A model generated the notes under the pieces. It worked only from the letters and a program-made list of their open reading frames with translations, was not told the DNA's origin and searched no databases. From contig RCSZ01000003.1 in assembly GCA_014898425.1 (NCBI GenBank), positions 1,178,001 through 1,242,000 on the forward strand: 64,000 nucleotides of DNA. The letters are read 5' to 3'. The translations under genes were made by a program, and so were the position numbers. Positions 21,101-32,407 of the stretch are shown here, piece by piece (within the stretch, counting starts at the first letter, position 1; each line of letters begins with the position of its first letter). The DNA comes from Botryotinia globosa (Eukaryota; Ascomycota; Leotiomycetes; Helotiales; Sclerotiniaceae).

Positions 21101-21612
21101 ATACCATGAGATACTTAGGTGCAATGATCTGCAGCTTAAGAGTGAATTCGGATTATTGAGGGCGTATGCGAATATAATTGCAAAGTATCCATGTTCTGTA
21201 GTGGCTATCTTGTGCATTGATAGGTCTCAAGCTGGCACAGTCTGAACGGAAATCTCACTCACAATTCCAGAAACTCGATGTAATTTATGATCATAGTTTC
21301 CATGAGCGCTCTTTTCTGGTGAAGATTTCAATCCTATCAGTTTGCTAATTTTCTCTGCATGATAATTAAATATCGCACGACGACCATCATAGGTCTTTGC
21401 GTAATGGTGATCTTGATTCCGAGGCGCCTAAAAATAGCTCGCCACCACTACCTAAAGGGTAAACAGGAAAAGAAAGGAGAGAGAGAAAACTCTTCTTTTC
21501 AGGTCAAATTTCTGGTCGCAGCTCCAAAATGAAGACTTCATATATGCATTAAAGCCCATCTAGACCATAAAGCACAAACTCGATCCCCCATAGCAGACCC
21601 TTAGTCTTTTTG
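18132..21612. other. 3.5-kb region without a recognisable gene
   Basis: Normal base composition but only short, broken frames on both strands. The left end holds the promoter and leader of the Fig1-like gene, including a T8A9 block at 18188-18210. The right end, from about 21000, is the likely promoter and leader of the kinase-like gene. In between, a minus-strand stretch near 20200-20330 (DKWEREILRAIVTCFEVEGLLV) looks weakly coding but is bounded by stops. It may be decayed genic DNA; I cannot name it. Confidence 0.4.
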
Positions 21613-23205
21613 ATGCAAGTAAATCAGCAAAATATGGATCACCACTTTTCGTTGCCAAGCAACAGCAAGCCTTACCACAATAATAGCACAGTCGATTTTG
21701 AAGACCCCCTCATTTCGGAAGAAGATTTTCAATTGTGGGGAGATTTGAGCTGTTCAGAATTAGCGAATTCCTCAAACTCATTTGTAGGCTCTTCGTCGCC
21801 TGCTTGGGCACCGCAGTGGATGGCTGGGAGTGAAGAATATCAGGAACTCTCTGCCCCATCGTTTTGCAATTCTCATCCATCATTTTCGAGGGATTTTAAT
21901 CCAGACATGGGACTTCCAAGTCTCTTGACATCGTTTCCACCGCCGCCTATCTCAGCACCAGGCGCTAAGGACGAAAATCATGGCTCTTTCGCGTGGATAA
22001 ATACAGTACAGAACAACGAAAACCTGATATCCATTGCGAATAATTTGAGCGCGATGTATCCGATTTCGATGTCAAGAGAGTGGGATAATCGCCACAATAC
22101 ATCAGATTATCAAAGGAATGCGGAGAATGCGACACAAGATAACAACACAGCATCTTGGCAATCTCAAATACTGAACAGCACAAATTCTTCGCCTTATCAA
22201 CGAGAAGCTACGAATGTAGCATCACGAAGCGATACTGTCGGCACGCAATGGCAACCTCAAAGTTACAATTGCGAAGCTCCCTCGTTTATAACATACAAGC
22301 CCAAACTCCCTTCACATCCAAGCTCACATACCCCTTCGCAAAAGCCCACGATGACAGAATACCCACTTCAATCTCAAAATTCCAGTGTCTCAGACTCAAC
22401 ATCCCAAGCTGAGTCTCACTGGACACCCCCAAACCATCCTCTCGAAACCATCACTCCGTTCATAAACTCCACTCCCTTTGCCTCCACCCTAACAAACACC
22501 TTTCACTTTTTCCACTCTCACTCTCTCCTATACAAATCGGGCGTTACGCCTCATGAACTACAAATGCATCTGGCCGCTGGCTCCTGCGGTGTTACTATTC
22601 ACGGCACTGTTTCCATTCCCGAAAACACCAACTGTTACCAAAATGGCACACTCGGCCTCATTATTTCTCAAGAAATGCCTCTAACTCCCCGCTTGTATTT
22701 GCCCACCCAGCGGAAGAAGATTTCCGAATCAATGCGTCAGGTTGTGTCGGAGTTGCATGAAAAGGGCATTGTCCATGGTGATATTTATCTTTCGAATTTT
22801 CTGCTCTGTGCTTCTGGGAATTCGAGCGATCAAGTCAGTGTTAAACTTAGTAATTTTCACGATTCCCTCTTTATTTCACATTCCTCTTCTCAAGCCTCAA
22901 TCGATCATGAAAAAGAAGAACAATGGACACCAGTTCTTAACGGCAGGATAGTCTCTCCAAACCGAGCAAATGAGTGGATGAAAGGAAGGGATAGGAAAGC
23001 GACCAAAGAAGATGATCTGTATGCGTTGGGGATTTGTATGTGGGAACTGTGGAGTGGGAAGAGGTATGATGAAACGTGTGGAATTTGGGAAGATGTGAGG
23101 AGTGGTGACCTAAAAGGAAGAGGGGTGGATATGAAGGGGGTTGGGGATAAGGGGATTAGAGCATGGGTTAGGGCGTGGTTGAGAGGCGGGGGAGCAATTG
23201 TTTGA
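21613..23205 (+). CDS. kinase-like protein with a degenerate catalytic loop
   Basis: Single exon, 530 residues from ATG 21613. Residues 1-290 are Ser/Asn/Gln/Pro-rich and probably disordered. The C-terminal part has protein-kinase features: LHEKGIVHGDIYLSNFLLC (about residues 380-398), matching the catalytic loop with HGD in place of HRD, and DDLYALGICMWELWSGKRYDE (about 466-486), matching the DxxxLG...W helix after the activation segment. The position of DFG reads NFHDS and no glycine loop or obvious VAIK lysine is seen, so it is probably an inactive pseudokinase or a divergent fungus-specific kinase. The sequence ends in a short Gly/Arg-rich tail. Role unknown. Confidence 0.7.
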   Translation: MQVNQQNMDHHFSLPSNSKPYHNNSTVDFEDPLISEEDFQLWGDLSCSELANSSNSFVGSSSPAWAPQWMAGSEEYQELSAPSFCNSHPSFSRDFNPDMGLPSLLTSFPPPPISAPGAKDENHGSFAWINTVQNNENLISIANNLSAMYPISMSREWDNRHNTSDYQRNAENATQDNNTASWQSQILNSTNSSPYQREATNVASRSDTVGTQWQPQSYNCEAPSFITYKPKLPSHPSSHTPSQKPTMTEYPLQSQNSSVSDSTSQAESHWTPPNHPLETITPFINSTPFASTLTNTFHFFHSHSLLYKSGVTPHELQMHLAAGSCGVTIHGTVSIPENTNCYQNGTLGLIISQEMPLTPRLYLPTQRKKISESMRQVVSELHEKGIVHGDIYLSNFLLCASGNSSDQVSVKLSNFHDSLFISHSSSQASIDHEKEEQWTPVLNGRIVSPNRANEWMKGRDRKATKEDDLYALGICMWELWSGKRYDETCGIWEDVRSGDLKGRGVDMKGVGDKGIRAWVRAWLRGGGAIV

Positions 23206-25217
23206 TATCTCGAGTGTGATTTGAAAGCATAGTAGAATTCAATCACAGGGCCCCGTGTTGGAGCTGATTGCGTTGCATGTTGTTTGGGGCTTTGCCCTTG
23301 ATAGTCCCGAAACCATGTGTTGTGCAATATCTAGTCTCAAATTTATATTCATCATTCTCCGAAATTCACAAAAGGACCAATCTTCAACGCTAAGCCTAAA
23401 TTTGGGACATAACACACCTTCTTTACCACGAATCCCTATCATGAATCATGCGTTACTATTATCTAAATATTTGTCTTTGAAACAACTCGACTACTTGACT
23501 ATCCCAGAAACTGCCAGGAAGGAATTCCAAGAAGATTTAGCTATTGTCGTTAGGGCAGAAGATAGAGACTAGTAAAATTGAGGCGCACAATAATTTTCAC
23601 CTTGATGGAAGTTTCATTCCTTAGCTTAAATTGCAAAAACTTCCATTTGCTTTGAGAAAAAAATAGATCGTTACCAGGCAGACGATTTACCATATGCCTA
23701 GAAACCCAATCGGTTGAATTCTGAGTGGAGTAATCTCTGTGTCATGAAATTTTCTTCATCTTTCACTGGCGACATTCCGTCCTAAGAATATCGTCAGGTA
23801 AAAATAGAGAATAAATTGGCAAAAATTCAATCTCTCCTAGGTAGCGCGTTCGGAGACCGGAACCAAACCAGACAAACTGAGTTATCAAGCAAACGAGTCT
23901 TCGGACATTAAGCAGAGGTCCCGTTTGAGGGGATGTGAAGAACCTAGTGCGCTACCACTAAGCCATCTGGACTATGTTTGTTGTTAGAGAAGCGAGTTTG
24001 TTTTGAATTATAATTAAGCGGGCCGTGTTTGCTGTGTTTGCGCATAATTACATTTTGCGGCGAAAACAGAAAGATGAGATGAGAACAACGTACGAGTTTT
24101 CATGGTCTCATAGTCTTCCAAAAGCGGTCCCGGTGAAAGAAGGATATCTACGTCACTGAAGGGAACGAATGGAAAAGACTGAAGCGCGGCTGAAAGTAAA
24201 GTTTCGATACTTTGCAGAAACCATACGATATCCGTGATTGACTGGTATGTCGATATATTCAGGTTCAGGTAATCCATCAATTGTGTGACCGAAAGATCAT
24301 CTCATGACGATGCTTCTATTCCTTACTACTACCATGACGTTGTGTCATTCACACTTGTGATGCATATAGATATAAAGCGGTATCTTTGTATCACAACATT
24401 TAAGAGCAAGTTCATGACTGCGCTTGCTAGTAGATCTGAAGGTTCGGTTAAGTGGATGCTGTTTGGACTATACACACCCTCATGTAAGAAGCATGAAACA
24501 AATAAAGAGGGGTAAGAAACCAGCTGAAGGCGCATGTCCAATTGATGCATCAATTGCAAGGCCCTCGAAGGTTCACAAGTTGATCTCGCGGTGGAAGCGC
24601 GTCAATAGGCATGCGCAATTCAAGTAAGCAGAAAATGGCATTATCAAATATTGATGTGATGCAATGTAACCCAAAGGTTCATGAAAAGCCTGGAAAGAAG
24701 AATCAACAGGGAGCAATACGGGGGAATCATTGAAGCGAAATCGAAGCGAACACCTCGGCATTTACGTTTAGAAATTAATCACCGATTCAGAACTTCAGAT
24801 CAATAACTAACTTCCCACGGTCTTGGGAAATTTCATTTGTCCTGTTGGTTGAACCTAGGCCGAGTGATATCCTATGAATATTCGACATCAGATGTATCAT
24901 CCATTGACCTTTCAAATGAGCCTTGCTTACGGTTGATATAGCGGTGCATTTTAAGTGCTTATCAACAGGACGGGCCGCAGATAGTCTCTTGATACGGAGC
25001 ATGGTGCATGGCACACTATGCCATCAAAGATCGAGTTTTTGCATCTTGTAGATGTCTGCCTACAGTGCAGTATTTCGAATGAAATGGAAAGGACGTGATC
25101 GAAAATGTTGTGACGAGGACTGAGGTACGAGAGGGTGTGGTGGGACCGTGGGTGGTTCGTGCCAAGCGAACGGAAGGCACCATCAATTTAAGATGCATGT
25201 GATCAACATCTCCTTCC

Positions 25218-25259
<42 letters not shown>

Positions 25260-26191
25260 AACACCAACAAGGATTTAGATTGTCTGAAACTTCTTATTGG
25301 TGATTCTATCGGCTTATCGAGGGGCTGGACATTTTCCACCTTCCTAACTGCCACCTCTGCATCTTTGCCTTTTACCATACTTGTTCATTTTTGTTGTGAT
25401 GTTTTCTTTCTACCTGCATCTACTTAACAAAGCATGGCCTAGTTCTTGATTGATATTCTCTACTTAGGCCTTGTATATTCTATCTCTGCGAGAACATAAT
25501 CATTATCGAATGCTTCTTGTATACTGTGTTGGTTTCTCATGGAATGAATAACCATTCTTCAAATGAATTCGAAGAGAGCTGCCACAACGGCGATCGCCTA
25601 GATCTTTTCCCCCAGAATGTTTTCTAAATTCTGAATACAATTGTAGATCTGTTTATCTTTTTATGTCCTTCCGTGTCCCGGGTCCAATCAAATCATTCAT
25701 CTAGGCGCAGCAAACTGCCGGTCAAGTGAAAAACGGCTCTTCGAGCCCTAATCATTGCTTCCTCCTTGGCCATCCTGATATCTTTTCATGCATTCCGTAT
25801 ACTGGGGCCGTCCACACCCAATAAATCTTTAGTGAAGTAGTGCGCGCTTATGGCCACTTTATCCGCATCCAATGAGAGGATTGTAAACTTTGGAGACGAC
25901 CCGACAGTTTGGTTGAGTGCACTGATTAGGCTGTATGTCGTGGTGTCATCCCGCCGATCCTCGCAACAATACCTGCGACTTTTTTGCTTTCCGCATCAAA
26001 AGCCCCCAAGTCTCAGGTATACCTAGATCAATATGTACAAGGTTCAATTGAAAATCATCCGCTTCTTTCTGATATATCTGATATATAGGTTGGTATGGTA
26101 GCACAGTCCCAATTCTATATTTTTACGTTCTTTCTTTGATGTTTCTATCAATCCGATATGTGAAACTGTATTCTGCGGACACAAGATTGAA
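23206..26191. other. intergenic, mostly featureless
   Basis: Contains a tRNA-like minus-strand stretch (about 23840-23975) and a CAA microsatellite (25217-25262). A 43-codon frame from ATG 23442 (MNHALLLSKYLSLKQLDYL) and several others have no recognisable family. The last few hundred bases should be the promoter of the membrane-protein gene. Confidence 0.4.
25217..25262. repeat. CAA microsatellite
   Basis: About 14 CAA units with an interruption near the right end (CAATAACACCAACAAG). It lies nearly 1 kb upstream of the next gene, so it is not obviously in a transcript. Confidence 0.95.
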
Positions 26192-27796
26192 ATGCTGTGT
26201 TGGCTCATCTTCATTGATCTGGTGCTGCTAGTCTCATCTATGTCGTCTCCTGGAGAATTTGTCAATCCGAGTGCAGAGGCGACTCAGAATCCGATTTGGG
26301 TGACTGGGACTCAACAAATGTTGTCATGGGAAACGAGTCTTAGAAACTACACAATCGCACTTTGGAATCAAAATGCGGATGGAAATGGTTATTCCAAAGG
26401 TCCAGCCCTGTTAGGTAAGATGATTGTTTCCTCGTTGCTGCAACCATTGTCTCTTGCTAATGTTGATATCAAAGAGGCCTATGATGGAGACACATCACTG
26501 AACTGGACAGTTCAGACATATGCATTCTCATTATCTTTATCTCCTGTGTTTTACCTACTACTTGTAAGCATACCAAAATTTATCCCCAAGACGTTAGATC
26601 GGCATCTTTATCATTTGGGCATGGTATCACGGGCACATTTGTTAGGGCAGACCATGAAAAGCTTCATGCGAAAAAATTAGGCGGGTCTAAAGAAAAGTCT
26701 TGTTTCGGTACATTTTCATGTTTCTACCATACCTTTCGTATCACATATACCTTTACGCGTTTCAGTATGCTAAGTGGCAAGAATGCGCGAAAGCATGAAG
26801 TAACACCATTTACTCCAAGAAGTTCTCTGATCTAATTAACATTCTTGATCGAATATACCCACATTGAGCATACTGACAAATTTCCAGGAGCCCGGGACTC
26901 TCCAAGATAACGGCGATATTACCATACCGGCCAGTCAATCTATCGTCTCGCATACTTTCAACATAACCTCCACGATACCGAGTACAGAAGGGGACAAGAA
27001 AGATCACAAACTGGGACTTATCCTCGCCCTATCCCTAACCATTCCATTCGTTCTTATATGCACCGCATTAGCTATCTATCTCATTCGCTCGAGACGACGA
27101 CGACAACGCGCCCTTGAAACTCCACCCCACTATCAATACCCCCATCATGTTGGATTTCGACGTCGGCAGAATCGGTTTTTCGCCACAAACAGCTCCCCTA
27201 CTGCATTTACTTTTCCGGATCAAGAAGACTCTCAAGATCGAAAGCGAAAAGGTAGCAAAAGCAGCAATAACGGCATTTACTTTCCACCTCCTCCGACCAC
27301 TCCAAAGTCGCCTCTATCATTCGCATCTAGTCTCAAAAGCCTTCGTGGTCTCAAAGGAAATACGATGAGTCCAGGTCAAAACACAATCAATAGTTATCGT
27401 TTCAGTCCAACGTATCCCCCAAGTCATCCTCGAGGCCCCGGCGAATATCATCAAAACAATCACATGTCACCTACATATTACCCTTTGCAAAGAATTCCAT
27501 CACTTACCTCCACAGAGGCCGGGAACCCGCACATTCAACAATTACAAGAGGCGCAAGAAGAGCTTTCTATCGAGCGCCAAAAACAAGGGCCACGGATGGC
27601 TTATCAGCCTCCAGAGATAAGTCCATACGACAAACCTCGAGTCGGACAAGATAACGAGGATCAGAAATGGGTCATTAAACCTTATATGCCACCGGAAATG
27701 CCAGCGTCTGTCAAAAAGAGATATCTTGGAGAGCAGGCCGAAGACAGAATTGCGAGAAGGAAATACGATTATGATCAGCCGGATGAACTGTGGTAG
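26192..27796 (+). CDS. single-pass cell-surface protein with secreted N-terminal domain
   Basis: Exons 26192..26414, 26475..26563 and 26888..27796 join in phase to 406 residues. A signal peptide (MLCWLIFIDLVLLVSSMSS) precedes a domain with NPIWVTGTQQMLSWETSLRNYTIALWNQ and N-glycosylation sites, the pattern of the fungal Kre9/Knh1-like 'Ser-Thr-rich GPI-anchored' domain. One membrane segment follows (LGLILALSLTIPFVLICTALAIYLI, about residues 147-171). After it come a basic stop-transfer run (RSRRRRQR) and a 230-residue Pro/Ser/Tyr-rich cytoplasmic tail with many PPxY-like and PP motifs. It looks like a wall sensor or adaptor, but function is unproven. The second intron is 324 bp, unusually long here, and the extracellular part is short, so an extra exon may be hidden. 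Confidence 0.72.
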
Positions 27797-28726
27797 GGAG
27801 TAATGAACGGTGTTTGGGCTTAAAGACGATGTGAGCTGCAGCACAGTTTCGCTTAAAGTTTTTCACTCCGTCTTCATGGCAATTTTCACTTCTTCTGTAT
27901 ATAACTAAGGGCGCGGTGGAGATTTGTCTCGGACATCGGAATATCTGTAGAGACGGAGAGGAGATACCCAAAGATGCAACGGCTAATCACGAAAGCCATT
28001 ATTTCATAACTTATCATGTAATTCACCAAGAACAAATTCAATTCATCTGTTTCCCAGTAAGCTTAGCCAATGAAAAACCAATTCTTGCAAAATCTAACGG
28101 ATGACCAGTCAATACTATTTCACAAACACGTCGCGTCCAAATCTCTGCATCATTTGAACCGATTTCGCGTTCCCTGCATACGAGGATTGAGGCACAGCAA
28201 TGTGATAATACGACCTAACCCCACCAACTATCCATACTGTACCCCTCACTATTGTACTATTGTGAATTTGTGACACAGATGCAATTTAGCCGGATGCTAA
28301 CATCGTACGATGTTGGACTCTGAAACCAGAATTAAAATTGATTTCCCTACACGGGGTTTGCTACTGATTCAATTCGGCAATTGGTTGAAACGTTAAAATG
28401 CGTTAGAAGTATACCTACTTAGATCTAGAATCTAGAATTCAGCTAAACAACAAGTCACTGAATTTATATGCTTATGAATATTACTTCAAATCTTAATGCT
28501 AGAATTACAAGGAAATTAATCCAACTTTTGGGGTTCGCTTATCGGGCTATCCAGACCTAAACTCTTGGCTTAAAGCGCCCTAAATAATAACCCGTCGGAT
28601 GTCAAGTTTTCTGAGAAAATACAATCAGTTCTGATTTTATGGCTCATTCACTCATGACAGTAGGAACAATACTTGATTTAATCTGTACTGCTATTTTATC
28701 ACGGGTAAATATGAGATGAATTGCAG
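27797..28726. other. intergenic, no gene seen
   Basis: Separates the membrane-protein gene from the 3' end of the methyltransferase relic. Only short, motif-free frames are present. Confidence 0.5.
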
Positions 28727-29460
28727 CTATTTCGTCTTAGGAAGAGGTAGTGGTTGTGATATTGGTCCGTCACCTGGTCTCTTCGCAATAATATACTGCT
28801 GCATTTCTGGATCGCACCTTGGGTTGTCTGGCTGGAACAAATCAATTGTTTCGCTCACAATCTCCAGACCCATTGATTGAAAAAAGGTCCCTTTGGCCCT
28901 TCGCGCTCATCAAGAATGTTGGCAACCGCTCTCCCATGAGGGGGACATTGTAGTCAACGTAGGTCCTCGTTTCATCATATGCGGACTCTTCTTTGACATG
29001 GTGATCTCCTGGTGACTTTCCCAGGACGATGATTCCCCCAGGCTGAAGCGCTCTGGCATATTTATAAGCTGCGGCATAAACGGCAGCGTACGACATCTGG
29101 AGATGGACAAAGATCATGAAGACCCCTGCAAACTTTTCCTCATCAACTTCGTACTCGGCCATTTCGGCTACGGAGAAGCTGCCCCTGACTATACTTTGTG
29201 TAAGCTGCACCCTTTTAGGAGAAATATCGAAGCGAACTACATCGAGACCGGCTTGAGATAGCATTTGTGAAACCGGAATTCCGGTTCCACAATCAACATC
29301 GAGGACCTTCGATCCTGAAGGGAGTATGGAGATGGCCTTCGTAACGCAGGCGATTTCGAATTTGTTGTTTTGATAAGTCTTTTCATACTCAGTGTTAATG
29401 CCCTCGACAGTTTCGAGTCAGGCCTTAGAGCTTGCACCAATCGTCGCCAAGGCTAAGATG
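28727..29460 (-). pseudogene. SAM-dependent methyltransferase with frameshift and stop
   Basis: Class I methyltransferase read on the minus strand. Motif I appears as SKVLDVDCGTGIPVSQML (the usual Gly is Asp), the acidic strand as VVRFDISPKRVQL, and post-I as YARALQPGGIIVLG. The C-terminal end GLEIVSETIDLFQ runs to a stop at 28727-28729. Two lesions break it: a TGA at 29418-29420 in frame upstream of motif I, one change from CGA, and a shift of one base in a run of six A's at 28880-28885 that must be crossed to reach the C-terminus. No ATG precedes motif I in the open part. It could be a recent relic or, for the A-run, an assembly error. Fungal enzymes of this shape often serve secondary metabolism. 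Confidence 0.7.
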
Positions 29461-30714
29461 TATCAGAAGGCAGTACTTTGAGTCTGATGAAAAAATTGCC
29501 GGGCGGAAATTCAGAAAGCTTTTCGTCTATCAGAATGGATATCCCGGTTCTTATGTATCTGACTGACGTTATATATATTGAGTCTACAATCTTGATTCAA
29601 AAAGGTTGATCGATTTAGCCCAATCAGTTGCATCTATGACTATCTATCTGTGGGGAAGACCTAAATCTTATCAGAGAATTGAGGGGGAGACGTAGATTCC
29701 TTTACAATTTCGCTTATGCTTCAAGCAAATTTTCAGCAGCAGGCAAAATTCCAAATATGCATATCAGCGTCCTGTCACACAAATCTACATGGAATTGTCG
29801 CTTACCGAGCCAGCAAGCCAGTGAGCAAATCCTCAAGGGACTTCAGACAGAGGCATTCCAGAGGATTGAAACCCCACACACATGCAGAGCATCAATAAAT
29901 TCTCCAAGCAGATAACGCATCTTAGTGCAAGGCATTCTAAATGGTTGATCAGAGGATAGACAACAAACATTGCGTTTCTAAAACTAAAAGATAGGAAAGT
30001 AGTTTTACCGTGATTTCTCGGTTCCGAAGCTAGCAAAAAATTTGCCCTGTACTGTACTCGTCGTCGAGTTGAATTTTAAGATAGTGTGTAACAATGCAAT
30101 TATAATCCGTAAGGGAAATGATCCCCTCATATATTGCAGATTGCTTTGATTCGATGGCACTTTGACAGATCTAATACTCTTCATGTCTATTTCTAGTTGC
30201 TGTCGCGCCAGCAGAGGCTCATATTGCACCAGACTCTTAGCAGACTGATAAATGAATCGTACAGTAAGTTGGTGTGCTTTTCATTTTCTGATTCTCGTGT
30301 CTTACTTATCAGTCTTTACATAAAGTAAATTATCGCTCGTCAAATTCGGCTTCATCTTGACACTTTCAGTAGGTGAGAACGACCATGGCCTACATGATCA
30401 GTAAAGAAAGTGGCACGAGCCTCGTGACCCGCGAGCTTATTGCATTGGAATCCCCCATTGCAGAATCCAATGGCCAAGACTCGGAGAAGATAGGAATTGA
30501 TAGTATCTCTGGACAGGTTGCGGAAAGATGGCGAGGTACTCAATCAGACTAGCAGGATATGGTTGTCTTAGTAAGGGGCAGGAGCTACGCGTAATTATCA
30601 TTATTCATCTAGTGGTGTTCCAACAAATGATTAATTTGTGGCATAGCGAAACTTTAAGTTCATCAACATGTCGGGTTTATCAAGCACCGCCATTGCAAGT
30701 TCGGAAATACTACT
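29461..30714. other. intergenic, no gene seen
   Basis: Short frames only. The right end, from about 30530, may hold decayed N-terminal permease coding DNA, but I can only recognise the permease from about 30715 onward. Confidence 0.4.
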
Positions 30715-32404
30715 TCCGTAAGAGAAGGGATACCCCGATTTCTTGTATGAATGAGGATGGTGGTTCTAATTGCACTCTAGACTATTCGCTTACTCCCTGG
30801 AAGATGGAGGGACTGCCGATATGTTCTGGGGTTTTATTGTCGGAACATTTGGTATGAGTTTGGTATACGCCAGTATCGCCGAGATGGCTTCAATGTGAGT
30901 AGGTTTTATATAGGTTTTGCATGCTTATATATTGATGGTTAGATCGCCTACTGTCGGAGGCCAATATCATTGGGTCTCTGAATTTTCACCACCTAAGGTT
31001 CAAAACTTTTTTCTTAGCTATCTCGTCGGTAAGTCATTTTTAGTTCTTGAGATAGGTACATCAAAAGCTGATTATACCTAGGCTAACTTTCTGCTATCGG
31101 ATGGCAGCTTTACTTGGCCGGGGTTTGCTTCATGGTCGCTCTGATCATCGTAAGCACAATCGATCTTTGCATGCAAATCAATCCTTGGAATCCTCTATCC
31201 GCTTTATCTTTTTTCCCTTCATTTCATGCGAATCGCTATCTGGATTTACGCGAGAGCTCTCTACATCAAACAAGGGCTAATTGAATGGTATTGTAGCAAG
31301 GCCTCATCGCTTTAAATGTCGAGAATTATGTAGGGCGAGCCCTATAAAACCACAAAAATCGTAAACTACGGTTTTGGTGGGGAAAGGCATACTAAACCGA
31401 AGCTTGAAATTGAGCATATGAGATTTCAATGTATTATTTAGTATATCTCGTATAGAGATTTACAAAACTAAGGGAAAATCTTAAAATAGCTTCAAATTCA
31501 AGGCTACCCGCTTATTTTAAGCGGTCAATCATGTGATCCGCCACCTTACCACTTCCCTTTCCACTTCAATTCTTCAATTGAAGTTATTCAGAAATAAGTT
31601 ATATATGAATTTTATCAATTTGATCAAGAATAAATTCAGGTTTATTAATTTTTTCAATATTATAAAGATAAGTGATTTAGAGTAAGTTTAGGCTTTGAAA
31701 GGCCTCTTTTCTTTTTCCATTCGCTCCCCCCCTTCCCCCCTTCCCCCCTTCACTTATTCAATATTCCAATCAAATTATATAGTATATCTTCAATTTTTGG
31801 TGACAGCGATATATGAAATCGAGCTGTCCCGATTCTTCCTCCCCTTCGAAAGAATCGAAAGAGTTAATAAAGCTAGAAAACATATAGAACCAGGAGATTC
31901 AATTGAAGGGAACTATGCTTACTCATATTATCTACGATATAATAAGATCCCACTATATTGTATACGAAGCCTTTGTGATTAGTGAAGGGAAATTCCTTCA
32001 TACAAATACGATTCTAGGGATTGTAGAATACAGTCCCTAGAACTGTACTTAAGAACCGTACTTTACGGTTTCCTTGGTTTGATAGTGGAGGTTACCACGA
32101 CACTTTGCTCACAATTGCTATGCTCGCATTTCCGTCATCTTCAACACCTCGATATCTTTGCATTTACCTATGATTGAAAGTGTCATGTTAGTCCTGCAAT
32201 TATTCGGCATTTTGAAAATCACCATTCCTCTTTGGATTTTAATTCCTAAATCTCAGCCACGCCTTGGACGTTTTACTTGGTTTCTCAAACGAAGGCAGTT
32301 GGCCAAGTACCGAGGCCCATTTGAATCATTTTGCCAATATACTAAAAATAGAATTCTGCCTGAGCTAAAAATGTATTTAGAATTTAGAGGTGTATTCTTA
32401 TTAA
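30715..32404 (+). pseudogene. amino-acid/GABA permease relic, split by a transposon
   Basis: Pieces of an APC-superfamily permease in order: MVVLIAL (about 30750); TADMFWGFIVGTFGMSLVYASIAEMASM (30815-30893) ending at a GT donor; SPTVGGQYHWVSEFSPPKVQ with LSYLVG (30944-31030); LSAIGWQLYLAGVCFMVALII (31085-31150); QGLIALNVENYV (31298-31333). After a 738-bp insertion it resumes as DTLLTIAMLAF (32088-32120) and LPMIESVMLVLQLFG (32161-32205). GGQYHWVSEFAPP and the VYASLAEMAS motif are typical of fungal GABA-permease-like transporters. Stops (TAA where Trp is expected near 31085), frameshifts and loss of the last third make it non-functional; after 32290 similarity fades into AT-rich repeat. Confidence 0.8.
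31345..32082. mobile_element. TA-flanked non-autonomous DNA transposon in the permease relic
   Basis: A 738-bp insertion between TA dinucleotides (31343-31344 and 32083-32084). The ends are imperfect inverted repeats about 28 bp long: AAACCACAAAAATCGTAAAC against the complement of CTTTACGGTTTCCTTGGTTT, both containing a small CGTAAA-TACGG palindrome. The interior is AT-rich with a C/T-rich block at 31726-31751 and a 95-codon frame without motifs. The TA duplication suggests a Tc1/mariner derivative. The boundary is supported by permease coding on both sides. Confidence 0.7.
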
Positions 32405-32407
32405 AAT

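Noticed and set aside
23840..23975. A functional tRNA gene
   Set aside because: The A-box is good, but no acceptor stem, T arm or anticodon stem can be formed at normal spacing.
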